Source: Rhexocercosporidium sp. MPI-PUGE-AT-0058
Lineage: Eukaryota > Ascomycota > Leotiomycetes > Helotiales
Length of the DNA stretch: 64,000 bases
Reading direction: 5' to 3'
NCBI GenBank assembly: GCA_020746875.1
Contig: JAGTJL010000016.1
Coordinates: 1,364,001-1,428,000 of the forward strand
The notes under the pieces were generated by a model. The model saw only the letters and a program-made list of their open reading frames with translations. It was not told where the DNA came from and searched no databases. Made by a program: the position numbers and the translations under genes. Below are positions 1-11,851 of the stretch, in pieces (position 1 is the first letter of the stretch; every line of letters begins with the position of its first letter).

Positions 1-141
1 GGGAGGAGGGTTTTGGTCCAGTTTGACCATTTGGTCGATGAAGTTTGAGGTCATGCCGATTATGGCAATGAGGCATACTGATTGCAAGACTCGGACGACA
101 GTGAATGTAGCACCGAGAGCTCCGAATTGAGGGCCTGGCAT
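1..141 (-). CDS. N-terminus of a MARVEL-like fungal membrane protein (partial)
   Basis: Forty-seven codons are open from an ATG at 141 down to the window edge. The peptide starts MPGPQFGALGATFTVVRVLQ and then runs into a hydrophobic segment (VCLIAIIGMTSNFI). This matches the typical first membrane helix of fungal MARVEL-domain (four-helix) proteins of the plasma membrane. Only the first of the expected four helices is inside the window, so the family call rests on this start alone. The gene is transcribed away from RPC34. A TATAAGG-type box at 401-408 lies about 260 nt upstream of the start and could serve it. The function of the family is poorly known. Confidence 0.55.
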   Translation of the reverse strand, partial: MPGPQFGALGATFTVVRVLQSVCLIAIIGMTSNFIDQMVKLDQNPPP

Positions 142-1717
142 GATAGCGGTTGAGTGTTGGGTTAGGGGATTGGGAGGAAGAAAGTCGGGTTGTGTGTGAA
201 GGTCTCGAGTTGGAATTGGAATAAAAGAGCGGGTCTTAAAAGGCGAAGTGACTTCTGGTGTAGGTTGTTCTTGGTAGAGAGAGTGGATGCTTGCTAGGGA
301 TTTGAACTGTTGTGGAGTATCGATTGATGGTGTGGGTTGGACTTCTTGTGGAGGCTCTGAAGAAGGTGTGTAGAGGATGCCGTTGATGACAACTGGGCCT
401 ATATAAGGAACGAAGGTTGACTTTTTGAACGTGTTGGTGAAGTAGAAATGGGACACTGAATTGATAGAGTGAAAGTGGCTGAGCTAGCAGCGAAAGAAAG
501 ACGAAAGATATTGTTGTATCAGAAGAGACAGTCTCAAGGAGATGCAATAATGAAAGAAGTAAAGAAAGAGTAGGAAAAGGACCAGTTTTGTAGTGGATGA
601 GATGAGATGATTGAATGGAATGAAGAAAGGAAAACAAACAAGCGGACTCAATCGTCTTAAGTATTCATTCATGAACATGAACATGAAGGTCAGAGATCTA
701 GACCATGATCCAGATTTGTGTTGAGTAACAGATGAGAAGCTGTGACTCTATTAATTGTTGACACAAGATCTTGTAATGACAGCCGCTGAGCTGGCCAATA
801 GGAACGGATCCTGAGCATGAGGTCGCTTGCTGGGCGGGCGCTTCGGTAACCGACCGACGACTCAGAACCAAACCATGGCCTCCAGCGTCGCGGCTACGAC
901 CAAGACACCCGCGATCCTATTCTTACACAGAGTTTGAGATGAGAGGCTGTAGACCGGGGAGAGACCAGTTCCATCCGGAGGGTTCCTTGTTAGGCGCGTT
1001 GGTGGGCCGCGCTACAAGGCACTGGAAACATGAGGCTGGCAGTGCGGTACTGGCGACAATGAACAGCCTATTAGGACTGGATGTCGGAGTGCTGATCTTT
1101 TGAGAGCATTAATGTCCTTTACTGTTGTCAAACGGCACTCGTCTGTTGGTGGAGCCATAGATGAGGTTCCAAGTCTCGGCTTGAGCTCATCTCATCTCAG
1201 CTCAATCAATGCCTCTCAGACTGTTGAGAATTTTGTCAGGCTACAGTACACGAACAGAATGGAAGCGAAATGATCGCGCCAATGATGAGCCAAGAGCATG
1301 AATGCGCAGCAAATCTGAAGTAAAGCTGAAACCTAGGAAATGAATTGTTATGACATGTGAAAATAAAGCCTGAAGCTGTGAGTGATTCATTGTTGTTGTG
1401 ATTTGTGATAGAAAGGCCACAAAGGGGTTACGGTAGAGGGATATAGAGAAGGCTACGACGCCCCTAGCGGCCGCGTCCCAGCCTCGCGATGCCCCTCGCC
1501 TAGGACTTCTCCAACTTTTATGACTCGGCGACGACCCGAACTCGAAATTTACTTCTCCCCCACCACAACCTACGAAAACACCATCTCGAACGCCTTCTAC
1601 CCCACCTCAATTGCCTTCTGCTTCTCATAGCACGCGCAAACAACTCAATGTCAATCCCATCTCAATAGCGCAACTGTCCTCGATCTGCCACTCTACTACT
1701 GCTAGCCAAACGCGATT
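142..1717. other. Divergent intergenic region (MARVEL-like gene / RPC34)
   Basis: No reading frame here looks like a protein; the longest, on the minus strand at 236-637, is serine/leucine-rich translation of promoter DNA. The stretch contains a TATA-like motif near 401-408. A pyrimidine-rich leader lies just upstream of the RPC34 start, roughly 1545-1700, as is common in fungal 5' UTRs. Confidence 0.5.
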
Positions 1718-2930
1718 ATGGCGTCTGCCAGCACTGCAGACATCGCAGCCTTGAAGGATGCGGTGTACAATGGCTGTTTCTCTGTCTGGGAGGAAAACGG
1801 CATGGACCCGAAGATGTCCTTCCGTCAGCAGGATATCGTTGATCTGGATGTTATTCCGGGGGATGATTTGAATGTGCTGCTGCAGGTGGTGCAGCGGCTT
1901 ATTGATGAGAAGTACTTTAGGACTGTACATGCGCCGGATGGAGTTGCTTGGATGTTACGGACTGCGGAGGATGCTAAGAGGTATATTTTATCTCATTACT
2001 GGATTCAGAATAAACGGCTTTTCTCTATTACTACTTAGACTTGGAGCTGAGCTTGGGATTGGTCTTGTACATGAGCATGGCTAATATCCAAACAGATACC
2101 GTGGTCTCACAGCAGAGCAAGAAATAGTGTACGCCCTCATCGACGAAGCCGCCTCCGATGGCGCCTGGTCCAAGACAATAAAGATAAAAACCAACCTGCA
2201 CGACTCCATCTTCCAATCTGCCATCAAGCACCTCAAGTCTCGCAACATGATCTCCGAGATGAAATCCGTCGAGCACCCAACGCGAAAGATGTACATTCTC
2301 TCCTCCCTCCGACCAAGCGAGCGCGCCACCGGCGGCCCCTGGTTCACAGACGGTGAGCTAGACGAGGAATTCATCAACACAGTCATCAAAGTCCTCTTTG
2401 ATTACATCATGAAGCGGACCTTCTACAACTCAAAACACAACGTCAGCCCCGTACGTCAAGCAAAGAAAGTACACAAGAAGATGACGACGGAGGAGATCAA
2501 AGCCCTGCGTGACCAAGGCCTCGGTGCACGAGGAGTCAAGGACGAAGAACCAGAGAGTGAGATGGCAGCTAAGAAGCGGAAATTCGATAACATGCTCCCT
2601 ATGCCCGCCGGATACCAAGGCTACCCGACTTTGAACGAGCTCACACTCTTCGTGGAGAACGCGAATATCTTCTCGCAGACCCTGGCCGCGAACGATATCC
2701 AGCAGCTGCTTGATATCATGTGCTATGATGATCGGATCGATCGTGTTATTAACGGCGCGGAGGGTGTTTCGTATAGGGCGCTGAGGAAGAGCTTGAGGGA
2801 TGAGGATGATCACAATAGTCTTTTAAGTGAGGTTCCTTGTGGGAGGTGTCCGGTTTTCGATCTTTGTGAGGAGGGGGGTCCGGTTGGTCCGAGTAATTGC
2901 GAGTATTTCAATGACTGGCTGAGTATTTGA
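1718..2930 (+). CDS. RPC34: RNA polymerase III subunit RPC34/RPC6 (C34)
   Basis: Two exons (1718-1980 and 2096-2930) are joined across a 115-nt intron with GTATAT donor, CTAAT branch at 2081 and CAG acceptor, giving 365 residues. C34 is the Pol III subunit that, with C82 and C31, forms the heterotrimer contacting TFIIIB (Brf1) and opening the promoter. The N-terminal half has the tandem winged-helix pattern of the family. The C-terminus carries four spaced cysteines at about residues 336, 339, 345 and 356 (CGRCPVFDLC then CEYFNDWL), the known 4Fe-4S cluster signature of RPC6/RPC39. Length and both ends fit the family. The start has no competing upstream in-frame ATG in the exon. It acts in the nucleus. 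Confidence 0.95.
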
Positions 2931-3658
2931 GCTTGAGCGAACTAAAAGCAAGCTCGGGATATCCTGACAGAGTCTGAGCAAGCTTTAGATGGTCTCTGCA
3001 CTCATTGGGAAGCTTGGTTGGCATTGGAGTAATAAAGGCGGGGAGGATGGCAAAACGACGAAAAGCAACTTCTTGATTTTTTTTTTACTATGCATAGCGT
3101 GGCTGGTAAGCTGGATGGATAGATAGCTGGCATGACTATTTGACTGGCCTGGCTTTGGAGTTTGGGAATGATACCAGGGGACGCACTCATAACTGGAACT
3201 GCACTGTACTGTATATCGAGAGAGGGATGCATTTAGACTGAGCGTGCTATGAATTGATGTGATTTGTTAAGTTTTGTGTTGAAAGTGACTTAGGAGTAGT
3301 GAGGTAACGACAGGGAACTTCAGCCATGAAGAGATTATTTGAGTAAGTAAATGAATGAGTAAGTAAGTGGAACGTCGTGCTGGTCCTCCTCAACCTTAGC
3401 GAGTAGTGAAACCATAAACTGACTCGGGATCGAAAGTCAGAACAAGATGTCAGGACAGTCACAGTCACAATCACAATCAAGATCAAGATTAATGCACTAT
3501 GAGTGGTGTGTGGAAATCAGTGTCATTTCAGACTCGTCATTAACTTTTCGTCCCCATCAACACCCTGCTAAATCCATGCAAGAGAAAGCGCTATCGTATC
3601 ACCAGGCCATATCTCGAGTATGATTCGCAGTTCCCCCCACTACTAACGAAGAGCACAT
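2931..3658. other. Convergent 3' region between RPC34 and cyclophilin
   Basis: This is non-coding. Both neighbours end here, so it should hold two 3' UTRs and poly(A) sites. It contains a short (TAAG/TGAG)-type purine run around 3340-3370 and a CACAGT/CACAAT run near 3455-3490. I see no gene. Confidence 0.45.
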
Positions 3659-4599
3659 TTACAAGACACCAGACTTGACGATAGTTGGCTTCTTGTTGTA
3701 GTTGACCTTTCCGCTGCCGGATCCGGTAGCCTCGAGGGCCTTGACGACAGCCAAGGATTGCTCATCAGCGACCTCACCGAAGACAACGTGCTTGCCATCG
3801 AGCCAGCTGGTGACGACGGTGGTAACGAAGAACTGGGAGCCGTTGCTATAGGAACGATATGTTAGTTGTGTTTTATGTCTTACATTGGAAGGAGGGTGCG
3901 TTGCTTACGTGTTTGGGCCAGCGTTGGCCATAGAGAGAAGTCCTGGCTTGGTGTGCTTCTTGGAGAAGTTCTCATCGGCAAACTTCTCACCGTAGATGGA
4001 CTTGCCACCGGTGCCCTGTATATATGTGAGATCCTGCAGTGTGTTGTTGTGGAAGAGAGGTACGAACATTGCCACGGGTGAAGTCACCTCCCTGGAGCAT
4101 GAACTGAGGGATGATGCGGTGGAAAGCCGAGCCAGCGTATCCGTAACCCTTCTCGCCAGTGCAGAGAGCGCGGAAGTTCTCAGCAGTCTTTGGGACAACG
4201 TCATCGTAAAGGACGAAGTTGATGCGGCCGGATTGCTCTGTTGAGGGGGATGTCAGCTCATGTTTTACTAGGCTAGAATGAGGTGGGGTAATGCATCGAC
4301 GGCATCAACAACAACAACAACAATGTCAACATTGGAATGTGGCCATGGAGGTACCAGCATGCAGATGCCACGTCCAAGTACGAATACTTCAGACCGAGGA
4401 TGAAGTTGTTGATGATGATGTTGATGATCAATGGTCAGGAGCGAGTGAGGAGTCGAGACTTACCAGCAACCTTCGAGGTCTGCTTTCCGGAAGCATCGAG
4501 GACTGGGCCCTCCCAGGTAACGTCGAAGAAACTGAAGCAAGTTAGTATTGAGTCGGGGTGCAGTCGGTACAGCTTGAGCACTCACGTCTTGATGGCCAT
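3659..4599 (-). CDS. CPR1: Cyclophilin A, peptidyl-prolyl cis-trans isomerase
   Basis: Five exons on the minus strand (4586-4599, 4464-4531, 4068-4237, 3909-4015, 3659-3845) give 181 residues with phases that all agree. The first exon is only 14 nt (MAIK plus two bases of Thr5). The protein is a single cyclophilin domain. Arg68 lies in [15 protein letters not shown] and Trp134 in [13 protein letters not shown]; these are the conserved catalytic arginine and the tryptophan that binds cyclosporin A. The enzyme isomerises Xaa-Pro bonds in the cytosol and nucleus. There is no signal peptide, so this is the cyclosporin-receptor type rather than an ER or mitochondrial form, although some fungi make a mitochondrial form from an upstream start. 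The third intron (4238-4463, 226 nt) is unusually long for this gene and holds a CAA repeat. Confidence 0.96.
4306..4323 (+). repeat. (CAA)6 microsatellite in cyclophilin intron
   Basis: Six CAA units stand inside the long third intron of the cyclophilin gene. A second TGATGATG-type stretch lies at about 4405-4430 in the same intron, so the length of this intron is probably variable between strains. Confidence 0.8.
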
Positions 4600-5270
4600 G
4601 TTTGCTGATGTTGCGTGGAAGAATCGTGTTGTGGATGGTTTGTTGGTGAAGGATTTTGCGAATGGAGAGGAAGCAGGATGGAGGGGTCGAAGGGCAGGAA
4701 GGCGGGGCATTTTTACTTGAGGTGATGGAGAGGCGCTAGTGTAGATGCGGTTAGTGTGGATTCACCCCATTTCCTGCCATTCTCGACACATGATTGGCTG
4801 GAGATGGTGACTGCAGGGCAGGTTGGCCTGTTGCAAGTGGTGGTTGCCAGTGCTTTTGCGAGTGGTCCCTCGGGCGGTGTTGGGAGGGGGATAACCAGGG
4901 ATGATGACAGGATCGGAGAAGAGGAGAGGAGAGGAGACGAGTAAGTGAGGGTGGGTTGGAAGAGCGGTTGCTGACGGCCCTGCTACAACCAGACCATCCA
5001 TGCTTTCCTTGTCTTGCTTTGCCCTGGTCCATCCAGCTGGGAGGTTTCAAGAGCTCTGTTCTCCTCTCTTGTCCGCCCCCTTGTCAAAACTGCAAAGTCA
5101 ATATCCTCTATGGGGACATTGCCCCGAAGATATTGCATCAAGCTGTCCAAGGAGGGAGGAGGCAAAAGAGTTGAAGTTTGAATGAAGTCCGAAGCGAAGT
5201 CTCGGGTTGCTAGGGCATAGGATAGCCATTGAGATTTCAATGATCCCATCCCAGAGTCAAAAGCTACTTC

Positions 5271-5298
5271 GGTGGGTAAGGCAAGGTGGGTAAGGCAA
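5271..5298 (+). repeat. Tandem 14-nt direct repeat (two copies)
   Basis: The unit GGTGGGTAAGGCAA occurs twice head to tail, followed by related GGCAAGGGAAGG sequence. It lies in promoter DNA about 0.8 kb upstream of the ENTH gene. No function can be assigned. Confidence 0.7.
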
Positions 5299-5955
5299 GG
5301 GAAGGCATGGGAAGGGAGTTCCCGTTGCCGCCGGCCAAAACCTGGAGAGGGTGGCAGAGCAGAGGGTGGATGAGTGAGACGAGAAGAGAGGCACAACTTG
5401 AGCCAGCAAAACTTCTCACCCCCCTCTCCTCACACATGGCTGTGATCCACGCCGCATGATGCATCTCCATCACCGACTTCTCAAACGCCGATGGCTGGTG
5501 GTGCAGCTGCATCTAAAGAAACCGACGTACCTGAATATGGACAAGTACAAAGCTAGCTAGCTGTGTAGAAGAGCTTGGAAGGAGAAGACGAGGGTCGTAA
5601 AGTACAATGTAAGGACAATTGATGAATTAGAAGACGGATCTAGGATTCAGGAGATGCAGGTTGATGTTGGTACAAGATCAATGATCGATGGTTGATGGAG
5701 AGAGATGGAACTGGAAAGTGTTGATGCTTTGATTTTTTTACTTCTCTCCATATCAGGGGCCAGACAGGGGTTAGCTTAGGGAGAGACTCGCCTCGGATGT
5801 TATGAACAGTTGGAACATTTGCTGCATTGGCAAATCACGGTCCTGAATACAAATCCCACATTGTATTGACCATCGGAATCTTTCAATCCAAATTCTCATT
5901 TCTGATTCTCAAGCTTCCATCCTCGAAGTATTCTTTTGGTCGCTCGCCTTGGATA

Positions 5956-5963
5956 TCACGTGA
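5956..5963. promoter_or_regulatory. Palindromic TCACGTGA site upstream of ENTH gene
   Basis: TCACGTGA is a perfect palindrome containing the CACGTG E-box, the core recognised by Cbf1/Pho4-type bHLH proteins in fungi. It stands about 150 nt upstream of the ENTH start codon, a plausible promoter position. Binding here is inference. Confidence 0.35.
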
Positions 5964-6110
5964 GCAGCGACCATCGGGTTTCAGGGTCCTTGGCGCTGTC
6001 GGCTCCTGGTCCATCTGGCTCAGCGACAACTCTCTGAGGGGGGACACAACAATTAATTCCACGCCCAACCTCAGAATATCTCCGAATCCCTCAAATCTAG
6101 CATCGCAACC

Positions 6111-7868
6111 ATGGATCTTAACAGCCTAAAGGAGGCCGCGGCCAATTTGACCTTATACGATCTCAAAGCTGGTGTGCGAAAGGTCCAGAATGGTAGGGTC
6201 CTCGAATTCCGCCAGCTGTCCGGATGCTCACATGGGAACTTCCAGCCGTCATGAATTATACAGAGATGGAGGCCAAAGTTAGAGAGGCTACAAATAATGA
6301 ACCTTGGGTATGTGCCTCAGTCTCTTGCCTGGCCTGCTCGTTCTGCTACAGCAGTGGCGTTACCTATTACTTTATACATTGAGTTCTGACTTGCTGGCAG
6401 GGCGCAAGTTCTAGCTTAATGCAAGAGATTGCCAATGGCACATATAACTAGTAAGTCTCCAAGTTCAGTGTCCTTTAATTCTGCTAACTAAATTGCCAGC
6501 CAACTCCTCAATGAGATCATGCCCATGATCTATAAACGATTTACCGAAAAGGCCGCCGAGGAATGGAGACAAATCTACAAAGCCCTCCAACTTCTGGAAT
6601 TTCTGATCAAGAATGGATCTGAGCGTGTCATTGATGATGCTCGTTCTCACCTCACACTGCTGAAGATGCTGAGGCAATTCCACTTTATTGACCAGAATGG
6701 CAAAGATCAAGGACTCAATGTCCGTAACAGAGCCAAGGAGCTTGCGGAACTTCTCAGTGACGTCGAGCGTATCCGAGCAGAACGAAAGAAGGCCCGGGCA
6801 ACCCGGAATAAATACACAGGTGTAGAGGGCGGAGGGGGACTTGGTGGCTCAGGATTGTCTAGCAGCAGCCGATATGGAGGGTTTGGTAGTGAGGAGGCTA
6901 GCGGAGGAGGTGGTGGGAGGGGCGAATACGGAGGATACAGTGGTGGTGTATATGGAGACGGAGGTGGATTTGGAGGTCAGACCAGCGACTTCCAGGATTC
7001 TGGGAGTCGGGGAACCTCAGGTGGAGGTGGTGGTCGAGACAGATTCGAGGAGTACGACGAGTACGATGAGGGGGCAGCATCTACACCAGCACGGAGGCAG
7101 ACCGAGGCTTCAGCTTCTTCTGCGAGTCGACGAAAGACAACAGATAGACCTGCTGCTAAGAAGCCAGAGCCGCCCAAGAAGGAGCCCGAAGTCGACCTAT
7201 TCTCCTTCGATGACCCAATACCTAAATCTGCCCCAGTCGCTGCACCAGCTGCTTCTAATGCAGTAGACGACGACGATGATTTCGATGATTTCCAATCTGC
7301 GACGCCTTCAGCGCAAGCACCCGCTCCATCTTTCCAAATCGCTGCACCAACTGCTACAACCACATCCAATACTCAATACGCCTCTCCTCAACCAGTTTCT
7401 GCTCCCAAAGCCGCCAACTTGAGCGAACTAGTTGGCTTTTCATCCATCTCACCAGCATCAAGCACCAACCCCACACCAGTCAATTATTCGGCCTTCTCCC
7501 CACCAGCAGTCGCTCAACAACCCCGACCAACAGCCTACCAAGGCTCCCAGCCAAACTACTTCACATCCGTCCAAGCACCCTCTCAACAAGCGGCCAAGCC
7601 AGCATCAGGAGCCTCGTCTGTCAAATCTCCAGCAGGAGCCAAGCCCGCCGGGGGAGATGCTTTTGGCTCTCTCTGGTCGACGGCAAGCGCAGGCATCAAG
7701 AAGACAAGTACGCCTACTTCCGGCCCTGCACTTGGCCAGCTCGCAAAGGAGAAAGCCAGTGCTGGTATCTGGGGCGCTCCGGCAGCTAGCTCCACTCCTT
7801 TACAAACACAAAAGCCTGCCCAGAACCAGCAGTCACTGGGCAATGGTTTGGATGATCTATTGGGATGA
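6111..7868 (+). CDS. ENTH-domain clathrin adaptor (epsin / Ent3-like)
   Basis: Four exons (6111-6192, 6246-6307, 6401-6450, 6500-7868) give 520 residues with matching phases. An ENTH fold fills about residues 10-150, from the TLYDLKAGVRKVQNAVMNYT start through a segment ending in ERIRAERKKARATRNKY. The rest is disordered: a Gly/Ser/Tyr-rich stretch, then an acidic DDDDDFDDFQ motif (around residue 315), Pro/Ala/Ser/Gln-rich sequence, and a LDDLLG end. The DFDDF motif resembles the gamma-adaptin/GGA-ear binding motifs of Ent3 and epsinR. I favour the Ent3/epsinR branch, which binds PI phosphates at TGN/endosomes, over plasma-membrane epsins, which usually carry NPF and UIM motifs not seen here. 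The start was chosen because it opens the ENTH helix zero. Confidence 0.9.
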
Positions 7869-10238
7869 GGTAGTAGTTGAGTATATGTCAGTCAGCAGTT
7901 TTATGTGGTGGATCGATCACATAGGGTTTGGGCGTTGCTACCTAGATAAAGGCGCATAAAATGCAATTTGTTGTTCTCAGCCTTGTGTTAATCTTCTTCA
8001 AAAGCAGATCTCTATTGAGGAATAGCAATCATTTTAGGTACGCTGGCTGAACCGAGAATCTCGATTGTTTACCTTTACTTGCTTGACTGGTTCCATTGTT
8101 CCCGCCTGTCGTATGTCGAGTTAGCGAGACAAGCACCCCAGTAGGGATGCGAGCATAGTTCTACGCACCAGACACAAACCTGGGAAGTTATACTCGTACT
8201 TTGTATGCAGCAGACGCGGTCTATTATATGTACGCCTAGGTTATGTGTGATGGAGAAGATGGATGATGGCCATATGTACGGGCCCGAACTATGAGACTTG
8301 GAATGAAAAAGAAAAAAGTTGAAGCTCTACATCAATCAATCAAGCTGGGATGAATATTCACAATTTATATGTTCACCTACCTTATGCACCCTCCGTCTCC
8401 AATAACATGGAAGAGATGGCTTATCCAAGGTCAGGTCGTCCACTTCACTCAAAACTCACCCCCCTTAAACTCTAGATCGCAGTGAGGGGCTCTCGGAAAT
8501 CTGGCTGCGGATCCTGGAGATGTATTGGTAGACGTCGTAAATTTTATTTTAGGCAATATGCTGGGCTGGCTGGACTTTGAGGGAGGAATGGGATGGATTC
8601 CTAAAGTCAGCAGCTTTTTTTCCAATTTTAATTGTCTTGCAGTAATGCTTTTAGTGGTAGCTTCGAAGCTCGAGAATACAGTTTTCCAATCCAAAGAGCG
8701 TCATTCTACTGTTATTGTCTAGTTGATTGACAGCAAGATTCATCTTAACAAACCAGTATACATATGACAGCGACAGTCTTCAGGTCTCCCAGAGTCTCAC
8801 TCCTACAGTACCAGTAAGTCGATAAAACCAGTGCAGCCAATCCCATCATTCTAGGTATTTCTGAACGAAAATAGCAAGAAGTATGCTATGCTATACTTTG
8901 CCCCAACAAGCAATCTACAAAGCTGGCTCGCCGTTGATTATTGGCCTTTTCCTAGGGTGCAGTTGATTGAGAGAGGAGAGCATCATACGGCCAGCTAGGA
9001 CATGAGTATTTATCCTCTGGTAGGCTACCTTACATGGCAAGAATTTGTTTGTGTCTTACTATTGTTTGTCTGCACCTTGGAGAGCGACGTCCAGAGTTAG
9101 CTTTTATGATTGTGAATTGGTATAGAAATCTTTTTTGGAAAGGGGAGGGAGATCTTGGTGACTTTTGGAAAGGAAGGGAATGTTCTGAGAAGGTGGATCA
9201 AGTACTCGGTGAATGCTGAAGAGCTAGCCTAGTCCTGTCAAGAGTTCAGTTCTGACAGTCGACTAGTGAATTCTTTTTGCTCTCTAGCGTAGAGAGAAGT
9301 ATATATTACACATCTACTATGAAGAAATATAACAATATTGCCAAAATGCACATTAATATCCACGTTCATGGGGTCTCTTGACCCAGGGCATTAAGTCGGA
9401 CGTAGACGAACACTTCTTTTTTTTCTTCTCTTTTTTTGGACCAGCTCTTGTGGCTGCTCATCGGTGCCTCAGAAATATACTTCAAAGATATCAGTAGCCA
9501 AATGCAGATTCAGCTACCAATAACAAATCTCCTACATGTAGTATTTAACAATGGCAGGGAAATTGACAGCGAGCACAGGAAGTGACAAGTATCAAGGAGT
9601 TGACAATAATTATTTTCGCTGTGCTATGCTCGATGGAAAGAGTGCCGTCAGGAAGGAAGTGCACAGAATTCTTTCAGTAGATCAAACGACATCCACCTAG
9701 AAAGAAAGCTAGATACGCATGGTAATGCAGAGAAAGTAGGAAGGCAGGTTTATTGCCTCGCCCTATAGTTTGACTAGCGTCGGGATCCGTGAAACTGCTG
9801 AACAGGAAAAGACAAAGGTAGAAGTGTTGCTCTATATACATTACTTACGATGGAGAGGCATCTTGTAAGATGATGAATTGTTGGAGTGCAGAAGCAGTGA
9901 CATGTTTAGAAATTCCCATTGTCTATCGCCTAGATTCACGATCAAACGATTTCGATGAAGAGTAACATAAAAAAACGTTCGCCCCGTCCCTTGTAACATT
10001 ATCACATTCGGTTAATGTCATCATAGAACAGAACAGGTGAAGTCGGAAATAGAGGTGATAGCAGTAAGACTTCTCATGGGTATCTAGATAATATATCACT
10101 CTTACAACCTTCCACTCACCAACCAAATCGATCCAACAACACTTTTATCCAAACCCACAAGCCAAGCAAACAGGACGCTCAAGCAATCCAAGAAGTCCAA
10201 TAAGTAACAAACAAACAGTAAAGCAATCCTCAAACCAT
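7869..10238. other. Long convergent intergenic region, no gene seen
   Basis: About 2.4 kb lies between two genes that both end here. Reading frames are short (below about 85 codons), several need non-ATG starts, and none shows a domain. A pyrimidine tract (mostly T) sits near 9415-9440. The stretch is more A/T-rich than the flanking exons. It holds 3' UTRs and otherwise nothing I can name. Confidence 0.45.
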
Positions 10239-11851
10239 CTACCTCCCAAAGTGCTTCTTCTCAAAGTATCTGAGCGGGATATAAGTGATAGCCGCAAAGC
10301 AAAACGCCAGCTCAAAGCCAACATCTCCACCATACGCAGTACCGCAGAGTTTGCCAATTGGACCAATGAACCAAACTTGTGCCATTCCGAGTACAGCTCC
10401 CATAGCACCGAAGAGGAACGCAACCACGGCTGCGATTCCAGGTGGGAGGAGCTTGGGGTCCATGTAAATAGAAGGATCATAGCCTGTAAAGCCTCGCTTG
10501 AAGATGACGTGCTCAGGGATCGAGATACCCTCGTAGATAGCAAGCCAGTATGCAATCAACAACATGAAGTTCTCGAGCACGTTCTCGAACTGTCCGTAGC
10601 CGGGGATGGCGATGCCGCAGTAGACGAGAGTACCGACGAAAGTCCACACGAAGCGAGGAACGCGTTGGGATTTCTTGGCAAGGAGTTGGAGGGAGAGACC
10701 AACGGAATAGATGTTGGGGCAGTTGTTGGCGATGATGGAGAGGGCGAGGACGACGAGGCAGAATTTGCCGAAGTGGCCCAAGGGAGGGACGATGACTGCG
10801 GCGAGGAGACCACCGATGTGGGAAGAATGGTAGCCGTCCATGTAGATATTGTCGCCGTCGTTTGCTGCCATAGCCGTGGCTACTGTCGCGCCGAGCATCT
10901 CGGTGAAGAGAAGTGGGAATGCGAGACCCGCGTAAGTCCAGCAGAAGATAGACTTACGGGGACGGTCGACCGGTTGGTAGACGGTGTAATCTGCAGCGTA
11001 CGATGCCCAGCCAGTTGCGAAACCAAAAACACTAGCAGCGAACGAGAGAGCAGATCCAGCCTCTGAAAGTCCGACGCCCATTGGGATGTTGTAGAAGTGA
11101 CCAGAATGTGCGAATTCTCCGAGGACGATCATGAAGATAATGAAGCAAGGGATCCAAGAGTATCTCTCGTAGGTGTGTACAATCTTGTATCCGAAGAGGG
11201 TAACGAAGAAGGTTGCGCTGGCGATGGCAATGATTCCAGCCCACCCTGGCATTGATGGGTTAACTGCGTGGAAGAGTTGGGCTCCAACAATGACATTTAC
11301 TGCACTCCATCCGACACAAGCCAAGACGTTCAACACAGCAACAATCTTGACACCGTAGTACTGCCAAAATGTCAGCGTCCTGTTCATTGTACAAAATTTC
11401 TGGTGAAGGGACTTACTCCGAAGAAGTAACGGGACAAGACCATCTGTCTCAATCCGAACTTAGGGCCGAAAGTTGAAAAGAAAGCGACCGGGATTATACC
11501 CAAAAGATTCACGAAGAGGATGATGAGGATCGTATCAACGTATCCGAGGTAAAAGACAGGGTAGGCCAGGGCGCCAATAGCAAAGGACGAGACGACCATG
11601 TTTGCTGAGAGCCACATAGTTCCGACTTGGGAAACAGGAGCGTCGCTTCTCTCATCGCTGGGGACCCTTTCGATACCTCTCTGCTCAACACCCATCTTTC
11701 CAGCAAATCTCTGTGTCTTCGCGTACCAGGAATCACCAACAACAAAAGTCTCTGCTGCAATGGCTCCATCGTCGGGAACGTAGTCGAGGCTATCCACCGT
11801 CTTCTCTCCGGCCTCGACATCGGGCTCTTTCTTCGTTGTGAATGGACCCAT
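10239..11851 (-). CDS. NCS1 family purine/cytosine permease (Fcy2-like)
   Basis: Two exons (11417-11851 and 10239-11360) flank a 56-nt intron and give 518 residues. The N-terminal cytosolic tail leads to QVGTMWLSANMVVSSFAIG, the conserved entry to helix 1 of Fcy2-type carriers. About twelve hydrophobic helices follow, including FGYYGVKIV across the splice junction and WASYAADYTVYQPVDR, both typical of fungal cytosine/purine/nucleobase:H+ symporters. It should import cytosine and purines at the plasma membrane. I start at the ATG at 11851; a longer frame exists only through a TTG codon. Closely related NCS1 members carry uracil, allantoin or thiamine, but the overall pattern favours the Fcy2 group. 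Substrate is inferred. Confidence 0.88.

Larger units (their letters stand above)
4600..6110. other. Divergent intergenic region (cyclophilin / ENTH gene)
   Basis: About 1.5 kb lies between two divergent starts. Several reading frames of 60-140 codons exist on both strands but overlap one another, lack domains and do not splice to neighbours. I therefore read the stretch as promoter and 5' UTR. It includes purine-rich GGAGA repeats near 4915-4940, a 14-nt tandem repeat at 5271, and a palindromic TCACGTGA at 5956. Confidence 0.5.

Noticed and set aside
10251..11066. A 271-codon plus-strand open frame
   Set aside because: It is antisense to the second exon of the permease, highly charged and without a domain. 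It is a shadow of the membrane-protein codons.
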